From Alphaproteobacteria bacterium (GTDB lineage: Bacteria; Pseudomonadota; Alphaproteobacteria; ATCC43930; CGMCC-115725), in assembly GCA_030041385.1 (NCBI GenBank), contig JASHNY010000121.1, positions 1-64,000 of the forward strand: a stretch of DNA of 64,000 nt, read 5' to 3'. Under the pieces are notes generated by a model that saw only the letters and a program-made list of their open reading frames with translations, was not told the origin of the DNA and did not search any database. This document shows, piece after piece, positions 1 through 9,265 of the stretch (positions within the stretch are counted from its first letter, which is position 1; each line of letters opens with the position of its first letter). A program made the translations under genes and the position numbers.

Positions 1-1653
1 CTGCCAGGCGGCGATGCGGGCGGCGCGCTCGACGACCGCCCGCGCCCGCGCGTCGCTCAGCAATGACAGCCGGTAGGCGACCGGATCCTCGCCCGCCTCC
101 GCCGCCAATTCGTCGATGAACGATTCGATCGCGAACACGTTGATCGTCGCCCCGAGCCCGCGCAACGACGAGGTGCGCACCGGCGTCTCGGTGACGAGAT
201 GGTGAACGATGCGCTTCGCGGAAAAATCGTAAAGCGGCTCGCCGTTGCGGGTGCCGCCACCGCCGTTCGCTTCCGGCACGTCGGCCGGCGCCGGCGGCGG
301 GGGCGGGTCGGGCAACGCCTCGGCGGCGAGCAGGTTGCCGCCGCCGCCAGGACGGCTCGAATGCCGGCCGCTCCAGATCTCGGTGGTCCAGTCCGCGGGG
401 CGGCCGGATCGGTCGAGCACCGCCCGCACCGTCGTCACCATCGCCGGGCTGACCGGCTCGAAGCCGAACTCCTCCTCGCGGCGCCAGCGCACCCGCACCG
501 GCCGGCCCGGCATCTGCAAGGCGACCACCGCAGCATCCGCCGCGGCATCGTCGGCGCCGTTGTGGCCGTAACAGCCCGGCCCCTGCGCATGCCTGACCGA
601 GATCGCCGCGGGATCGAGCTTCAAGCTGCGGGCGAGCGCGGCGCGCAAAGGGTAGACCCCCTGGCAATGCGTCCACACGGTCAGGTGTCCGTCGCGGTAG
701 AGCGCCACCGCCGCCGACGGCCCGACCGAGGCGTGCGCGATGTGCATGCGCGTATAGGTCGCCTCGCGGCGGGAATTTGCCGGCGGCGGCGCGGCCGGTT
801 CGGGCGCGCCGAAGACCCGGTCGATCGCGGGCTGCTGCAGGAGCCAGCGCGCCTCTTCCTGCAACGGGTTGATCGCCTCGATCGCGTCCCAGGCAACGTG
901 GTTTGCCGCGGCGGCCGCAGCGGCCTCGACCGCGGTCTCGTCGGTACCGACGATGGCGACGAAATTGCCGCGGCGCACGATCTCGATGTCGCCCCTGGCG
1001 GCGCGGCGGAGCGCGGCCTCGTCGATTTCGGTGAGCGTGGCGCCGCGGCAGGGCTGGCGCACGATCCGGGCGTGGACCATACCGTCGAGCGCCATGTCGT
1101 GGACAAAGGCCGGCTCGCCGAACACCTTAGCGGCAAGATCTAGGCGCCGCGCATTGCCGCCGACGATGCGGTAGTCGCCGACCGCCTTGGGCGCGGCCCG
1201 GCCGGTGGCGTGGCGGCCGAGATCGATTGCCGATGCCAGCGACCAGTAATCGTGCCCGGTCGGCGCGCCGCCGCGGGTAATGGCGCCGTCGTGCACGGCC
1301 AGCTCGGCGGGCTGACAGGCAAGGCGCGCTGCGGCGTGGTCGAGAAACAGGCCGCGCACCTCGGCGCAGGCGAGGCGCAGGGCGACGCCGCCATACTGGA
1401 TCGACTGGCTGCCCGCGGTATAGCCCTCGTTCGGGGTCAGATCGGTGTCACCGGTCTGCAGGGTGATCCGCTCGGGCGCGACGTCGAGCTCGTCGGCGGC
1501 GATCTGCAGCATCGCCGTCAACACGCCCTGGCCGATCTCGACCCTTCCGGTCGAGACCGCGACGCGGCCCGGCGCCGGGAACCCGACCCATTGGTCGAGC
1601 CGCGGGTTGGCCTCCAACAGGGCCGGCAGCGCTGGTGCGGCCGCGCCGGTCAT
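1..1653 (-). CDS. Xanthine dehydrogenase/aldehyde oxidase-type molybdopterin-binding subunit (isoquinoline 1-oxidoreductase beta-like), 3' end beyond window
   Basis: Continuous minus-strand reading frame from ATG at 1653 (MTGAAAPALPALLEANPRLDQWVGFPAPGRVAVSTGRVEIGQGVLTAMLQIAADELDV...) running off the window start; GRVEIGQG motif; overlaps the 2Fe-2S subunit stop (ATGA). Confidence 0.85.
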   Translation of the reverse strand, partial: MTGAAAPALPALLEANPRLDQWVGFPAPGRVAVSTGRVEIGQGVLTAMLQIAADELDVAPERITLQTGDTDLTPNEGYTAGSQSIQYGGVALRLACAEVRGLFLDHAAARLACQPAELAVHDGAITRGGAPTGHDYWSLASAIDLGRHATGRAAPKAVGDYRIVGGNARRLDLAAKVFGEPAFVHDMALDGMVHARIVRQPCRGATLTEIDEAALRRAARGDIEIVRRGNFVAIVGTDETAVEAAAAAAANHVAWDAIEAINPLQEEARWLLQQPAIDRVFGAPEPAAPPPANSRREATYTRMHIAHASVGPSAAVALYRDGHLTVWTHCQGVYPLRAALARSLKLDPAAISVRHAQGPGCYGHNGADDAAADAAVVALQMPGRPVRVRWRREEEFGFEPVSPAMVTTVRAVLDRSGRPADWTTEIWSGRHSSRPGGGGNLLAAEALPDPPPPPAPADVPEANGGGGTRNGEPLYDFSAKRIVHHLVTETPVRTSSLRGLGATINVFAIESFIDELAAEAGEDPVAYRLSLLSDARARAVVERAARIAAWQ

Positions 1654-2129
1654 GCGGCCGCTCCCCGCCGCATCGCCGCGGCGGCGCGCTCGACCGCGCG
1701 CAGGATGCGGTTGTGGCTGCCGCAGCGGCACAGATTGTCGTCGAGCGCGGCGGCAATCTCGCCCCGCGACGGCGACGGGTTGCGGTCGAGCAAGGCCTTG
1801 GCCGAAATCAGGATGCCCGCGAGGCAATAGCCGCACTGGCCGGCCTGCTCGTCGAGAAACGCCTGTTGCAGCGGATGCGGCCCGGCCGGCGTGCCGAGCC
1901 CCTCGATCGTGACGATGTCGCGCCCGGCAACCGACCCGACTTCCTTGCCGCAAGACTTCTCGGGCCTGCCGTCGATCAGCACCATGCAGCAGCCGCATTG
2001 TTCGAGGCCGCAGCCGAATTTTGTCCCGACAAGGCCGAGATGGTTGCGCAACACGTCGAGCAGCGGCGTTTCCCCGCTGGCGGCGACGCTGACGGAATTT
2101 CCGTTCACGGTCAATTCGATCGGCGGCAT
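1650..2129 (-). CDS. (2Fe-2S)-binding subunit of molybdenum hydroxylase (CoxS/IorA-like)
   Basis: MPPIELTVNGNSVSVAASGETPLLDVLRNHLGLVGTKFGCGLEQCGCCMVLIDG...CGYCLAGILISA...LCRCGSHNRI; two characteristic 2Fe-2S cysteine patterns. Confidence 0.92.
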   Translation of the reverse strand: MPPIELTVNGNSVSVAASGETPLLDVLRNHLGLVGTKFGCGLEQCGCCMVLIDGRPEKSCGKEVGSVAGRDIVTIEGLGTPAGPHPLQQAFLDEQAGQCGYCLAGILISAKALLDRNPSPSRGEIAAALDDNLCRCGSHNRILRAVERAAAAMRRGAAA

Positions 2130-2167
2130 GATCGCTCCGCGGACAAAGGGGCGCCACCATACCAGAT

Positions 2168-2373
2168 CGCAGCGGCGCGCGCGCAATTCGGCAAGCGGCG
2201 TGCGCAGGTCGTGCGCGACGGCATTGGCGGTGTTGCGGATGCCGTCGATCAGCAACTCGATCTGCCGCAGCGTCAGGTTGATCGTCTCTGCCAGGGCGTG
2301 CCGCATCAGGTACTCCAGCAGCTTGAACTCGCGCTGCTGCAATTGGATCGCGCGGCCGCCGCGCACGACCCTG
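2168..2373 (-). pseudogene. Remnant: OmpR-type response regulator C-terminal piece fused in frame to a histidine kinase HisKA piece
   Basis: Translation ...VVRGGRAIQLQQREFKLLEYLMRHALAETINLTLRQIELLIDGIRNTANAVAHDLRTPLAELRARR... joins a winged-helix start and an H-box (AHDLRTPL) within about 70 aa. Confidence 0.6.
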
Positions 2374-2725
2374 TGCGGACCTGCCTGCGCTATCGCAGAC
2401 AAATTGACGCACTGGACGATCGCGCACGCCGCCTGCAACGGCGCTTGGCCGAAGTGGCGGCCATGCCGGACGGCGTGCGGGGCACCCTGTACCGCCGCGC
2501 CATTGCCGGGGGGCTCAACGACGCCGTCCGGCACTGGATCTTGCACGCCGCCGTCACCGGAACCGACACCGGCTCGCGGCCCGGAGCGCTGAAACCTAAC
2601 CGAGATTTAATGTGGCCAATGTGTAACTGACATGTTACATGCGCCGGCTTTCTCGGGTGCCGAAAGGCGGGCTTATGGCCGCAGCGCCGGCCGGCATCCC
2701 TCACAACCCTATCGGGAGGGGCGTA

Positions 2726-4078
2726 ATGGCAGCGGGAGGATCGCGTATTATTCATCCGGTGACGAGGCGCCGTTTTCTGACCGGCGCCGGGATCGGGCTG
2801 ACCGCTGCCGGGGTGGTGCCAGGTTTGTCCAACCCGTTCGTCGCCCGCGCGCTGGCGCAAACGAAGACGCTGACGATCGTGCAATGGAGCCATTTCGTCC
2901 CGGCTTTCGACAAATGGTTCGACCAATTCGCCGAGGAATGGGGCAAAAAGAACGGGATATCCGTCACGGTCGACCATATCCCCGAACAGAACATCGCCGC
3001 CCGCGCCGCCGCCGAAGCCTCGGCGAAAGCCGGGCACGATCTGTTCATGTGGAACGGTGCCGGCGGGGCCCACCTCTATCGCAAGTTTCTTGTCGACATG
3101 ACCAGCCTGGTCGACGAACTCGAAAAGAAGTACGGCCAGGTCAGCACGATCGGCCGCCAGATCGCCTATAACAACGACGACAAGACCTGGTCGGCGTTCC
3201 CCGATTATTACATCAACAACCCGGGCATCTACCGCAAGGATTTGTGGGACGAGGTCGGAATGACCCCGGACACCTGGGACAACGTCCGCATCGGCGGCGC
3301 CAAGTTGAAGGCCAAGGGCCATCCGGTCGGCTGCTCGCTGGGCCACAGCAACGACCCGAGCCTGTGCTGGCGCGGCGTATTGTGGAGCTGGGGCGCGGCG
3401 GTCCAGGACAAGGAAGGCAAGCGGGTCGTCCTCGACAGCAAGGAATCGGTCGAGGCGGTCAAGTTCGTCACCGCGCTGTACAAAGAGGCGATGACCAGCG
3501 ACGTGTTGTCGTGGGACGATTCGAGCAACAACAAATACATCGATTCCGGGGTCGGCTCTTATATCGTCAACCCGCTGTCGGCGTATCGCACGGCGCAGCA
3601 GATCAACCCCAAGCTCGCCGACAACATGTTCTTCCTGAAATGCCCGAAAGGGCCGGCGGGACAGATGGTCGGCGCCGCGTCGAACTGTTACGGCATCTGG
3701 AAGTTCGCCAAGAACAAGGATGCCGCCACGGATTTTCTCCGCTACTACGCGGCCAATTGGGTCGACGCGTTCAAGGCGAGCACCGGCTACAACATGCCGA
3801 TCTTCAAAAACATCGTGCCGAAGCCGATGCCGGTCCTCGACAACGACCCGACCTCGCACCCGCCCGACAAGCTGAAGATCACCGAGACCTCGGACGAGTG
3901 GTGCGCGGTCGCCGGCTATCCCGGCCCCGCCTGGCCCGCCACCGACGAGATCTACAACAACTTCATCATCAACGACATGATGACCAAGGCGGCGACCGGC
4001 ACGATGAGCGCCGAGGACGCGGTGAAATGGGCGACTCGCGAATGCGAGGGCATCTTCAAGAAATGGCAGCAAGTATAA
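2726..4078 (+). CDS. ABC transporter extracellular substrate-binding protein, Tat signal
   Basis: TRRRFLTGAGIGLTAAG twin-arginine signal; RBS GGGAGGGG before ATG 2726; followed by ATPase and two permeases. Confidence 0.88.
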   Translation: MAAGGSRIIHPVTRRRFLTGAGIGLTAAGVVPGLSNPFVARALAQTKTLTIVQWSHFVPAFDKWFDQFAEEWGKKNGISVTVDHIPEQNIAARAAAEASAKAGHDLFMWNGAGGAHLYRKFLVDMTSLVDELEKKYGQVSTIGRQIAYNNDDKTWSAFPDYYINNPGIYRKDLWDEVGMTPDTWDNVRIGGAKLKAKGHPVGCSLGHSNDPSLCWRGVLWSWGAAVQDKEGKRVVLDSKESVEAVKFVTALYKEAMTSDVLSWDDSSNNKYIDSGVGSYIVNPLSAYRTAQQINPKLADNMFFLKCPKGPAGQMVGAASNCYGIWKFAKNKDAATDFLRYYAANWVDAFKASTGYNMPIFKNIVPKPMPVLDNDPTSHPPDKLKITETSDEWCAVAGYPGPAWPATDEIYNNFIINDMMTKAATGTMSAEDAVKWATRECEGIFKKWQQV

Positions 4079-4090
4079 AGGCCCGGCATT

Positions 4091-4172
4091 CGGGCGGCGG
4101 CCGGAGCCGCCGCTGCCCGCGCCGGATTTGAGATCTGGAGGAGGACACCCCGTCAACCCGTTTGGCGGGGTG
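4091..4172 (+). promoter_or_regulatory. Two intercistronic stem-loops between SBP and ATPase genes
   Basis: CGGGC-GGCGGC/cgga/GCCGCC..GCCCG at 4091-4119, and CACCCCGTCAA/cccgt/TTGGCGGGGTG at 4146-4172. Confidence 0.6.
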
Positions 4173-4201
4173 CATTTCACGAGGAGAATTCGAGGGCATT
4201 C

Positions 4202-5227
4202 ATGTCTGCCGTGCTGACCAAGGATATCGTAAAGACGTTTGCCGACGTAAACGCCGTGGACGGCATCAGCCTGGCGGTGCCGGACGGCGAGTTTATGGTA
4301 CTGCTGGGCCCGTCGGGTTGCGGCAAAACCACCTTCCTGCGCATCATCTGCGGCCTTGAACGGCAGACGACCGGCGACATCCTGATCGGCGGCACCGTGG
4401 TCAACGACATTCCGCCGCGCGCCCGCGGCGTCGCGATGATGTTCCAGAGCTACGGGCTCTATCCGCATTACAAGATCCGCGACAACATCGCCTTTCCGCT
4501 GCGCACGCAGCGGGTGGCCCGCGCCGAGATCGAAAACAAGGTGGAGTGGGCGTCGAATCTGCTGGGCATCGGGCACCTGCTCGACCGCCGGCCGCGCCAG
4601 CTTTCGGGCGGCGAGCGGCAGCGCGTGGCGCTGGCGCGCGCGCTCGTGCGCGAGCCGACGGTGCTGCTGCTCGACGAGCCGCTGTCGAACCTCGACGCCA
4701 AATTGCGCGCCTCGGCCCGCAACGAGATCAAGCAGTTCCAGCAGCGCGTCGGCACCACCACGATCTATGTCACCCACGACCAGGTCGAGGCGATGGGCAT
4801 GGGCGACCGCATCGCCGTCATCGACCACGGCCGGGTGCGGCAGGTGGGCACGCCGACCGCGATCTATGACGATCCCGCCGACCGCTTCGTCGCCACGTTT
4901 GTCGGCACCCCGCCGATGAACCTCGTCGCCTGGAACGGCGGCCATCTCGGGTTTCGCCCGGAAAACTTCCTGCCCCGGGAACTGATCGACGACAGCGCAG
5001 TGACCGAGTTTTCGTTCCGCGTCGATCGCTCCGAATATCTCGGCTCCGAACGGATCGTGTACGGCGTGCTGGAGGGGCTCGAATCGGTCCAGGAGATCAC
5101 CGCGAAGCTGCCGCCCGCGCATGTCGACCAGGAAAGCATTCGGCCCGGCGAATGGCATGCCTTCGCCGTGCGCAACAGCGCGCTCTGCTATTTCGACAAA
5201 GACGGCAAGCGCGCCATTCGCCACTAA
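4202..5227 (+). CDS. ABC transporter ATP-binding protein (UgpC/MalK-like)
   Basis: Walker A GPSGCGKTT, signature LSGGERQRVALARAL, Walker B LLLDEPLSNLDAKLR, C-terminal regulatory-like domain. Confidence 0.93.
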   Translation: MSAVLTKDIVKTFADVNAVDGISLAVPDGEFMVLLGPSGCGKTTFLRIICGLERQTTGDILIGGTVVNDIPPRARGVAMMFQSYGLYPHYKIRDNIAFPLRTQRVARAEIENKVEWASNLLGIGHLLDRRPRQLSGGERQRVALARALVREPTVLLLDEPLSNLDAKLRASARNEIKQFQQRVGTTTIYVTHDQVEAMGMGDRIAVIDHGRVRQVGTPTAIYDDPADRFVATFVGTPPMNLVAWNGGHLGFRPENFLPRELIDDSAVTEFSFRVDRSEYLGSERIVYGVLEGLESVQEITAKLPPAHVDQESIRPGEWHAFAVRNSALCYFDKDGKRAIRH

Positions 5228-5241
5228 GACGGGTCCAGTTT

Positions 5242-6171
5242 ATGGTCGCCATCGCCGACAAAGCCGCCAAGCCGGGCTCGCGCCTGCAATTCATCCTCGA
5301 CAGCCCGGCGGTGCTCGGCACGATTTTCGTCTCGCCGGCGGTCCTCTACGTGCTGGTGCTGGTCGGCGCGCCGTTTCTGTTGGCGATGTATTATTCGGTC
5401 AGCGCCTATACGATCTACTCGCAAAGCTACCGTTTCGTCGGCTTGCGAAATTTCATCGATGTCGTGCAAGACCCGGTATTCCGCCAGACCCTGCTCAACA
5501 CCTTCATTTTTACGTTCGGGTCGCAGATCGTCGGGCTGATCCTCGGCAAGTTCGGCGCGCTGCTCTTGTTGCGCCCGTTTCCCGGGCGGAAAGTGGTGCG
5601 GGCCTTGATCATGTTGCCGTGGGCGGTGCCGGTGGCGCTGGCCACGGTGGCGTGGGAATGGATGTTCGATTCGCTCTACAGCGTGATCAACTGGACCCTG
5701 ATCGCGCTCGGCATCATCACCCGCTCGGACGCGCCGAACTGGCTCGGCAACCCGCATCTGGCGATGCTTTGCGTGATCATGGTCAACGCCTGGCGCTTCT
5801 TTCCGTTTGCGATCGTGATCTTTCTCGCCGGCATCACCTCGGTCCCGCAGGACGTGATCGACGCCGCGACCGTCGACGGTGCCGGGTTCTGGCGGCGCAA
5901 CTACCAGATCATCGTGCCGATGATCGCGCCGATCGTCGTGGTCGGCCTGATCTTCGGCATCGTGTTTACCTTTACCGACCTCAGCATCGTCTATCTCTTG
6001 ACCAATGGCGGGCCGGTCGGGGCGACCTCGGTGCTCGGGTTCGAGGGGTTCCAGGTCGGCATCGTCTCCGGTGACGTCGCGCACGGCGCGGCCATTTCGC
6101 TGTTCATGCTGCCGGTGCTGTTTGTGCTGGTGCTGGTGATGCTGCGCTCCATCCGGCGGCAGGAGATCTGA
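5242..6171 (+). CDS. ABC transporter permease (sugar type)
   Basis: Hydrophobic permease with DAATVDGAGFWRRNYQIIVPMIAP EAA loop. Confidence 0.92.
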   Translation: MVAIADKAAKPGSRLQFILDSPAVLGTIFVSPAVLYVLVLVGAPFLLAMYYSVSAYTIYSQSYRFVGLRNFIDVVQDPVFRQTLLNTFIFTFGSQIVGLILGKFGALLLLRPFPGRKVVRALIMLPWAVPVALATVAWEWMFDSLYSVINWTLIALGIITRSDAPNWLGNPHLAMLCVIMVNAWRFFPFAIVIFLAGITSVPQDVIDAATVDGAGFWRRNYQIIVPMIAPIVVVGLIFGIVFTFTDLSIVYLLTNGGPVGATSVLGFEGFQVGIVSGDVAHGAAISLFMLPVLFVLVLVMLRSIRRQEI

Positions 6172-6172
6172 C

Positions 6173-7018
6173 ATGCCACGGCCGCTTGCCGCCGCGATCC
6201 GCGAGGTCTCGTTTTACTCTGCGGTGCTGTTCTTCGTCGTCATCGCGGCGTTCCCGTTCTATTGGATGGTCATCACCGCGTTCAAGACCAACAGCGACCT
6301 CTATACGCTCACCAACATCCCGTTCTGGTTCAACGAGGCGCCGACGCTGGCGCATATCAAGTACCTGTTCACGCAGACATTGTTTGCGCGCTGGCTGCTG
6401 AATTCGCTGATCATCGGCGTGTGCGTCGTCGCGATCACGCTGGTGACCGCCCTCCCGGCCGGGTACAGCCTGGCGCGGATGACCGGCCGCAGCGGCGAAA
6501 CGCTCGGCATCGGCATCTTCATGACCTATCTGGTGCCGCCGACACTGCTGTTCCTGCCGTTGTCGCGGGTGATCAGCATGCTGGGCCTGCAGGATTCGAT
6601 GTGGTCGCTGGTCTTGGTCTACCCCACCTTTACGATCCCGTTCTGCACCTGGCTGCTGATGGGATTTTTCAAGGCGGTGCCGCGCGAGATCGAGGAAGCG
6701 GCGGTTGTCGACGGGTGCAGCATCCTCGGCGCCTTTATCAAGATGGTCTTGCCGGTCTCGGTGCCTGCAATCCTGACCGTGGTAATCTTCACCTTTACGC
6801 TGACCTTGCAGGAATTCGTCTATGCGCTGACCTTCATCTCGTCTTCGGCGCAAAAGACGATCACGCTCGGCGTCGCCACCGACCTGGTGCGCGGCGACAT
6901 CTATTTCTGGGGCGAGTTGATGGCCGGCGCGCTGATCGCCGCGATCCCGGTGGCGATCGCCTACAACCTGTTCCTCGACCGCTTCATCGCCGGCATCACC
7001 GGCGGCGCCGTCAAATAG
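6173..7018 (+). CDS. ABC transporter permease (sugar type)
   Basis: EEAAVVDGCSILGAFIKMVLPVSVP EAA loop; contiguous with previous permease. Confidence 0.92.
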   Translation: MPRPLAAAIREVSFYSAVLFFVVIAAFPFYWMVITAFKTNSDLYTLTNIPFWFNEAPTLAHIKYLFTQTLFARWLLNSLIIGVCVVAITLVTALPAGYSLARMTGRSGETLGIGIFMTYLVPPTLLFLPLSRVISMLGLQDSMWSLVLVYPTFTIPFCTWLLMGFFKAVPREIEEAAVVDGCSILGAFIKMVLPVSVPAILTVVIFTFTLTLQEFVYALTFISSSAQKTITLGVATDLVRGDIYFWGELMAGALIAAIPVAIAYNLFLDRFIAGITGGAVK

Positions 7019-7041
7019 GGATCGCGCCGGCGCGAGCCCTG

Positions 7042-7167
7042 GCGCATGGTTCTGTCGGGTTGAAGCGTGGCTATTTCCCGCTTCCCCCGGTCCTCGGATC
7101 AAGTCCGGGGATGATCCGGGGGTCCACGAACCCTTGAATAATTCGTGGGTGGCCGGGTCACCCCCGG
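7042..7167. repeat. Intergenic repeat/palindromic region; first part also present at 49894-49957
   Basis: gcgcatggYtctgtYggRttgaagcgt...tatttcYcgcttccc...cctcggat shared with 49894-49957; nested IR CCGGGGGT CCACGAA ... TTCGTGG ... ACCCCCGG. Confidence 0.65.
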
Positions 7168-7423
7168 ATGGCCGCCGGGCGGGCGTTCCAGGGCGGCCAT
7201 GACGACCAAAGCGGCTGATTCAATCTTATCGAACGCCGGTCCGGCGTTCAGCCGCCGGCCTTCGGTTTTGGCGGCGGTCGGCGGCGCGGAACCCGGTTGA
7301 TCGGCGCCGACAGTTTTCCGCGCAGGTCAACACCCTGCCGCTCGACGGCGCCGACGGCTTTGGAAACCGCCCGCCCCGACAGGCGCGCCAGTTTTTCCAG
7401 CCTCGTTTCGGCCATGGGCCGTG

Positions 7424-7846
7424 CTAGCGCCCGGGCGGCGGATCGACCGGAACGGTGCCGAGCTCTCCCGGAATCGACACTTCGAGCGCCTCGAAATCAT
7501 CCGAGGTGCGCAATTCGTTGTGCTTCAAGCCGCCCGGAATGAACACCGAATCGCCCTTTTCGAATCTCAGCGTCTCGCTGCCTTCGAATTCGAGTTCGAC
7601 CCAGCCGTTGAGCAGGTACACGAACTGGCCGTCGCAAGTATGGTAATGCCAGCCGGTCGGCTGGGTCATGCCGGTGATCGCCTTCATCACCTGGCCGCGC
7701 ATCGTGCCGTTGCTGGCATCCTTCAGCACGAGGTCGCGATAGCTGAAGAATTCGCGCCGCCCGGGAACCATCCGGGGCGCCTTGGCCCGGCTATAGGCGA
7801 GCTTCATCGCGGGCTTTGTCGAAACCGTCGATACATCGTTGGCCAT
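7424..7846 (-). CDS. Cupin domain-containing protein
   Basis: GWHYHTCDGQFVYLLNGWVELEFEGSETLRFEKGDSVFIPGGLKHNEL cupin motif. Confidence 0.9.
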   Translation of the reverse strand: MANDVSTVSTKPAMKLAYSRAKAPRMVPGRREFFSYRDLVLKDASNGTMRGQVMKAITGMTQPTGWHYHTCDGQFVYLLNGWVELEFEGSETLRFEKGDSVFIPGGLKHNELRTSDDFEALEVSIPGELGTVPVDPPPGR

Positions 7847-7914
7847 GCGAGCCTCCTCGCGATCGGAATGGATCATCGTAGAAGAGCGCGGCGCGCTCGG
7901 CAAGGAGAGGCGCC

Positions 7915-9174
7915 TTAGCGGAAGCGCGCTGCCGCGAACGGCGCGATGTCGATCGGCGCCGTTCGGCCGGAAACCAGATCGGCGACTACCTTGCCGGTCA
8001 TCGGCGCCGCGGTCATGCCGACATGGCCGTGGCCGAACGCGTAAATGATGTCGGGGCTGGAAGCGGCCGGACCCAGCACCGGCAACGAGTCGGGCAATGA
8101 CGGCCGGTGGCCCATCCACACCGAAATGCGCTCCTCGCCATGCGTGGCGGCGAGGCCCGGCAGCATCCGGCGGCCTTGTTCCAGCAACATATGCGCACGG
8201 CGCCAATCCGGCGGCGCGGCGAGCCCGGCCAGTTCCACGGTGCCGGCAAAGCGCAGACCCGATTCCATCGGCGTCGCAACGAACTTGCCGTCGGCGTCGG
8301 CGATCGGAATGCGCGGCATCGTTTCGGGGTCGCTGATCATCAGGTGGTAGCCGCGCTCGGTTTCGAGCGGCACCCTGTCGCCAAGCGAGGCGGCGAGCGG
8401 TTTCGAGCGGGCGCCGGCGCAGACGATCGCGGCATCGGCGGGAAACTCGCCGGCATCGGTGACGATCGCGCGCAGCCGTCTGCCGTCGAGGCGGAAGCCG
8501 GTGGCGCGCGCGTGGATGAATTCGCCGCCGCGCTGCCGGAAATGCTCGACCAGCCGGGTGACGAGGCCGAGCGGGTTGTCGGTGTGGCCGTTCTCCCGCA
8601 CCAGCAGACCGCAGACGTAATCGCGCGACAGCGTCGGTTCGAGCTGGCGCAGCCCGTCGGCGTCGAACTCGTCGACGACGACCCCGTTCTCGCGGCGCAA
8701 TTCCCAGGCGAGCCCGTCCTTGGCCAGCGCCTCGGCCGAGCGGTAGACGTAGAGATGGCCGCGCTGGTGCACCAGCGCCTCGGCCCCGGCCGCCTCGACG
8801 AGCGGGCGCAGCATCGCCAGTGTCGGGCCGACCAGCGGGCGCAATGCCGCGGCCTGGGCGTGTACCCGCGCCGCGGTGCCGGCACGCCAGAAGCGATAGA
8901 GGTAGGGCAATAGCCTCGGCAGGTAGCTCCAGCGCAACGACAGCGGCCCGAGCGGGTCCATCAGCCATTTCGGCACGTTGCGGATGACCCCCGGCATCGC
9001 CATCGGGGTGACCGACGAGCCGTTGAAGCAGCCGGCATTGCCGAACGAGGCGCCTTCGCCGGGATTGCCGGGGTCGAGCAGGAAGACGCTGTGGCCGTCG
9101 CGCTGCAGGTAGCTGGCCGCGCAGACCCCGACCATGCCCGCCCCGATCACCCCGACCCGCCGTTCCCCCGCCAT
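7915..9174 (-). CDS. FAD-dependent oxidoreductase (D-amino acid dehydrogenase DadA-like)
   Basis: VGVIGAGMVGVCAASYLQRDGHSVFLLD dinucleotide-binding motif; GHGHVGMTAAPMTGKVVADL C-terminus. Confidence 0.9.
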   Translation of the reverse strand: MAGERRVGVIGAGMVGVCAASYLQRDGHSVFLLDPGNPGEGASFGNAGCFNGSSVTPMAMPGVIRNVPKWLMDPLGPLSLRWSYLPRLLPYLYRFWRAGTAARVHAQAAALRPLVGPTLAMLRPLVEAAGAEALVHQRGHLYVYRSAEALAKDGLAWELRRENGVVVDEFDADGLRQLEPTLSRDYVCGLLVRENGHTDNPLGLVTRLVEHFRQRGGEFIHARATGFRLDGRRLRAIVTDAGEFPADAAIVCAGARSKPLAASLGDRVPLETERGYHLMISDPETMPRIPIADADGKFVATPMESGLRFAGTVELAGLAAPPDWRRAHMLLEQGRRMLPGLAATHGEERISVWMGHRPSLPDSLPVLGPAASSPDIIYAFGHGHVGMTAAPMTGKVVADLVSGRTAPIDIAPFAAARFR

Positions 9175-9265
9175 CGCCGCCCCCGCGCTGTCTCTGCGCA
9201 CAATGGCGGGCGCCGCGGCGGCCCGCAACGGCCGGCGCCGGTTCGCAGCGATCGCCGCTAAACCG

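Noticed and set aside
1635-2630. Plus-strand frame near 2390-2630 (RRQIDALDDRARRLQRRLAEVAAMPDG...) as a real gene fragment
   Set aside because: Protein-like locally but most of the ORF is antisense to the 2Fe-2S gene and I recognise no family
2390-5224. 944-aa minus-strand ORF
   Set aside because: Antisense to a well-supported SBP and ATPase; Arg/Asp/Val/His-rich low-complexity translation typical of GC-rich shadow frames
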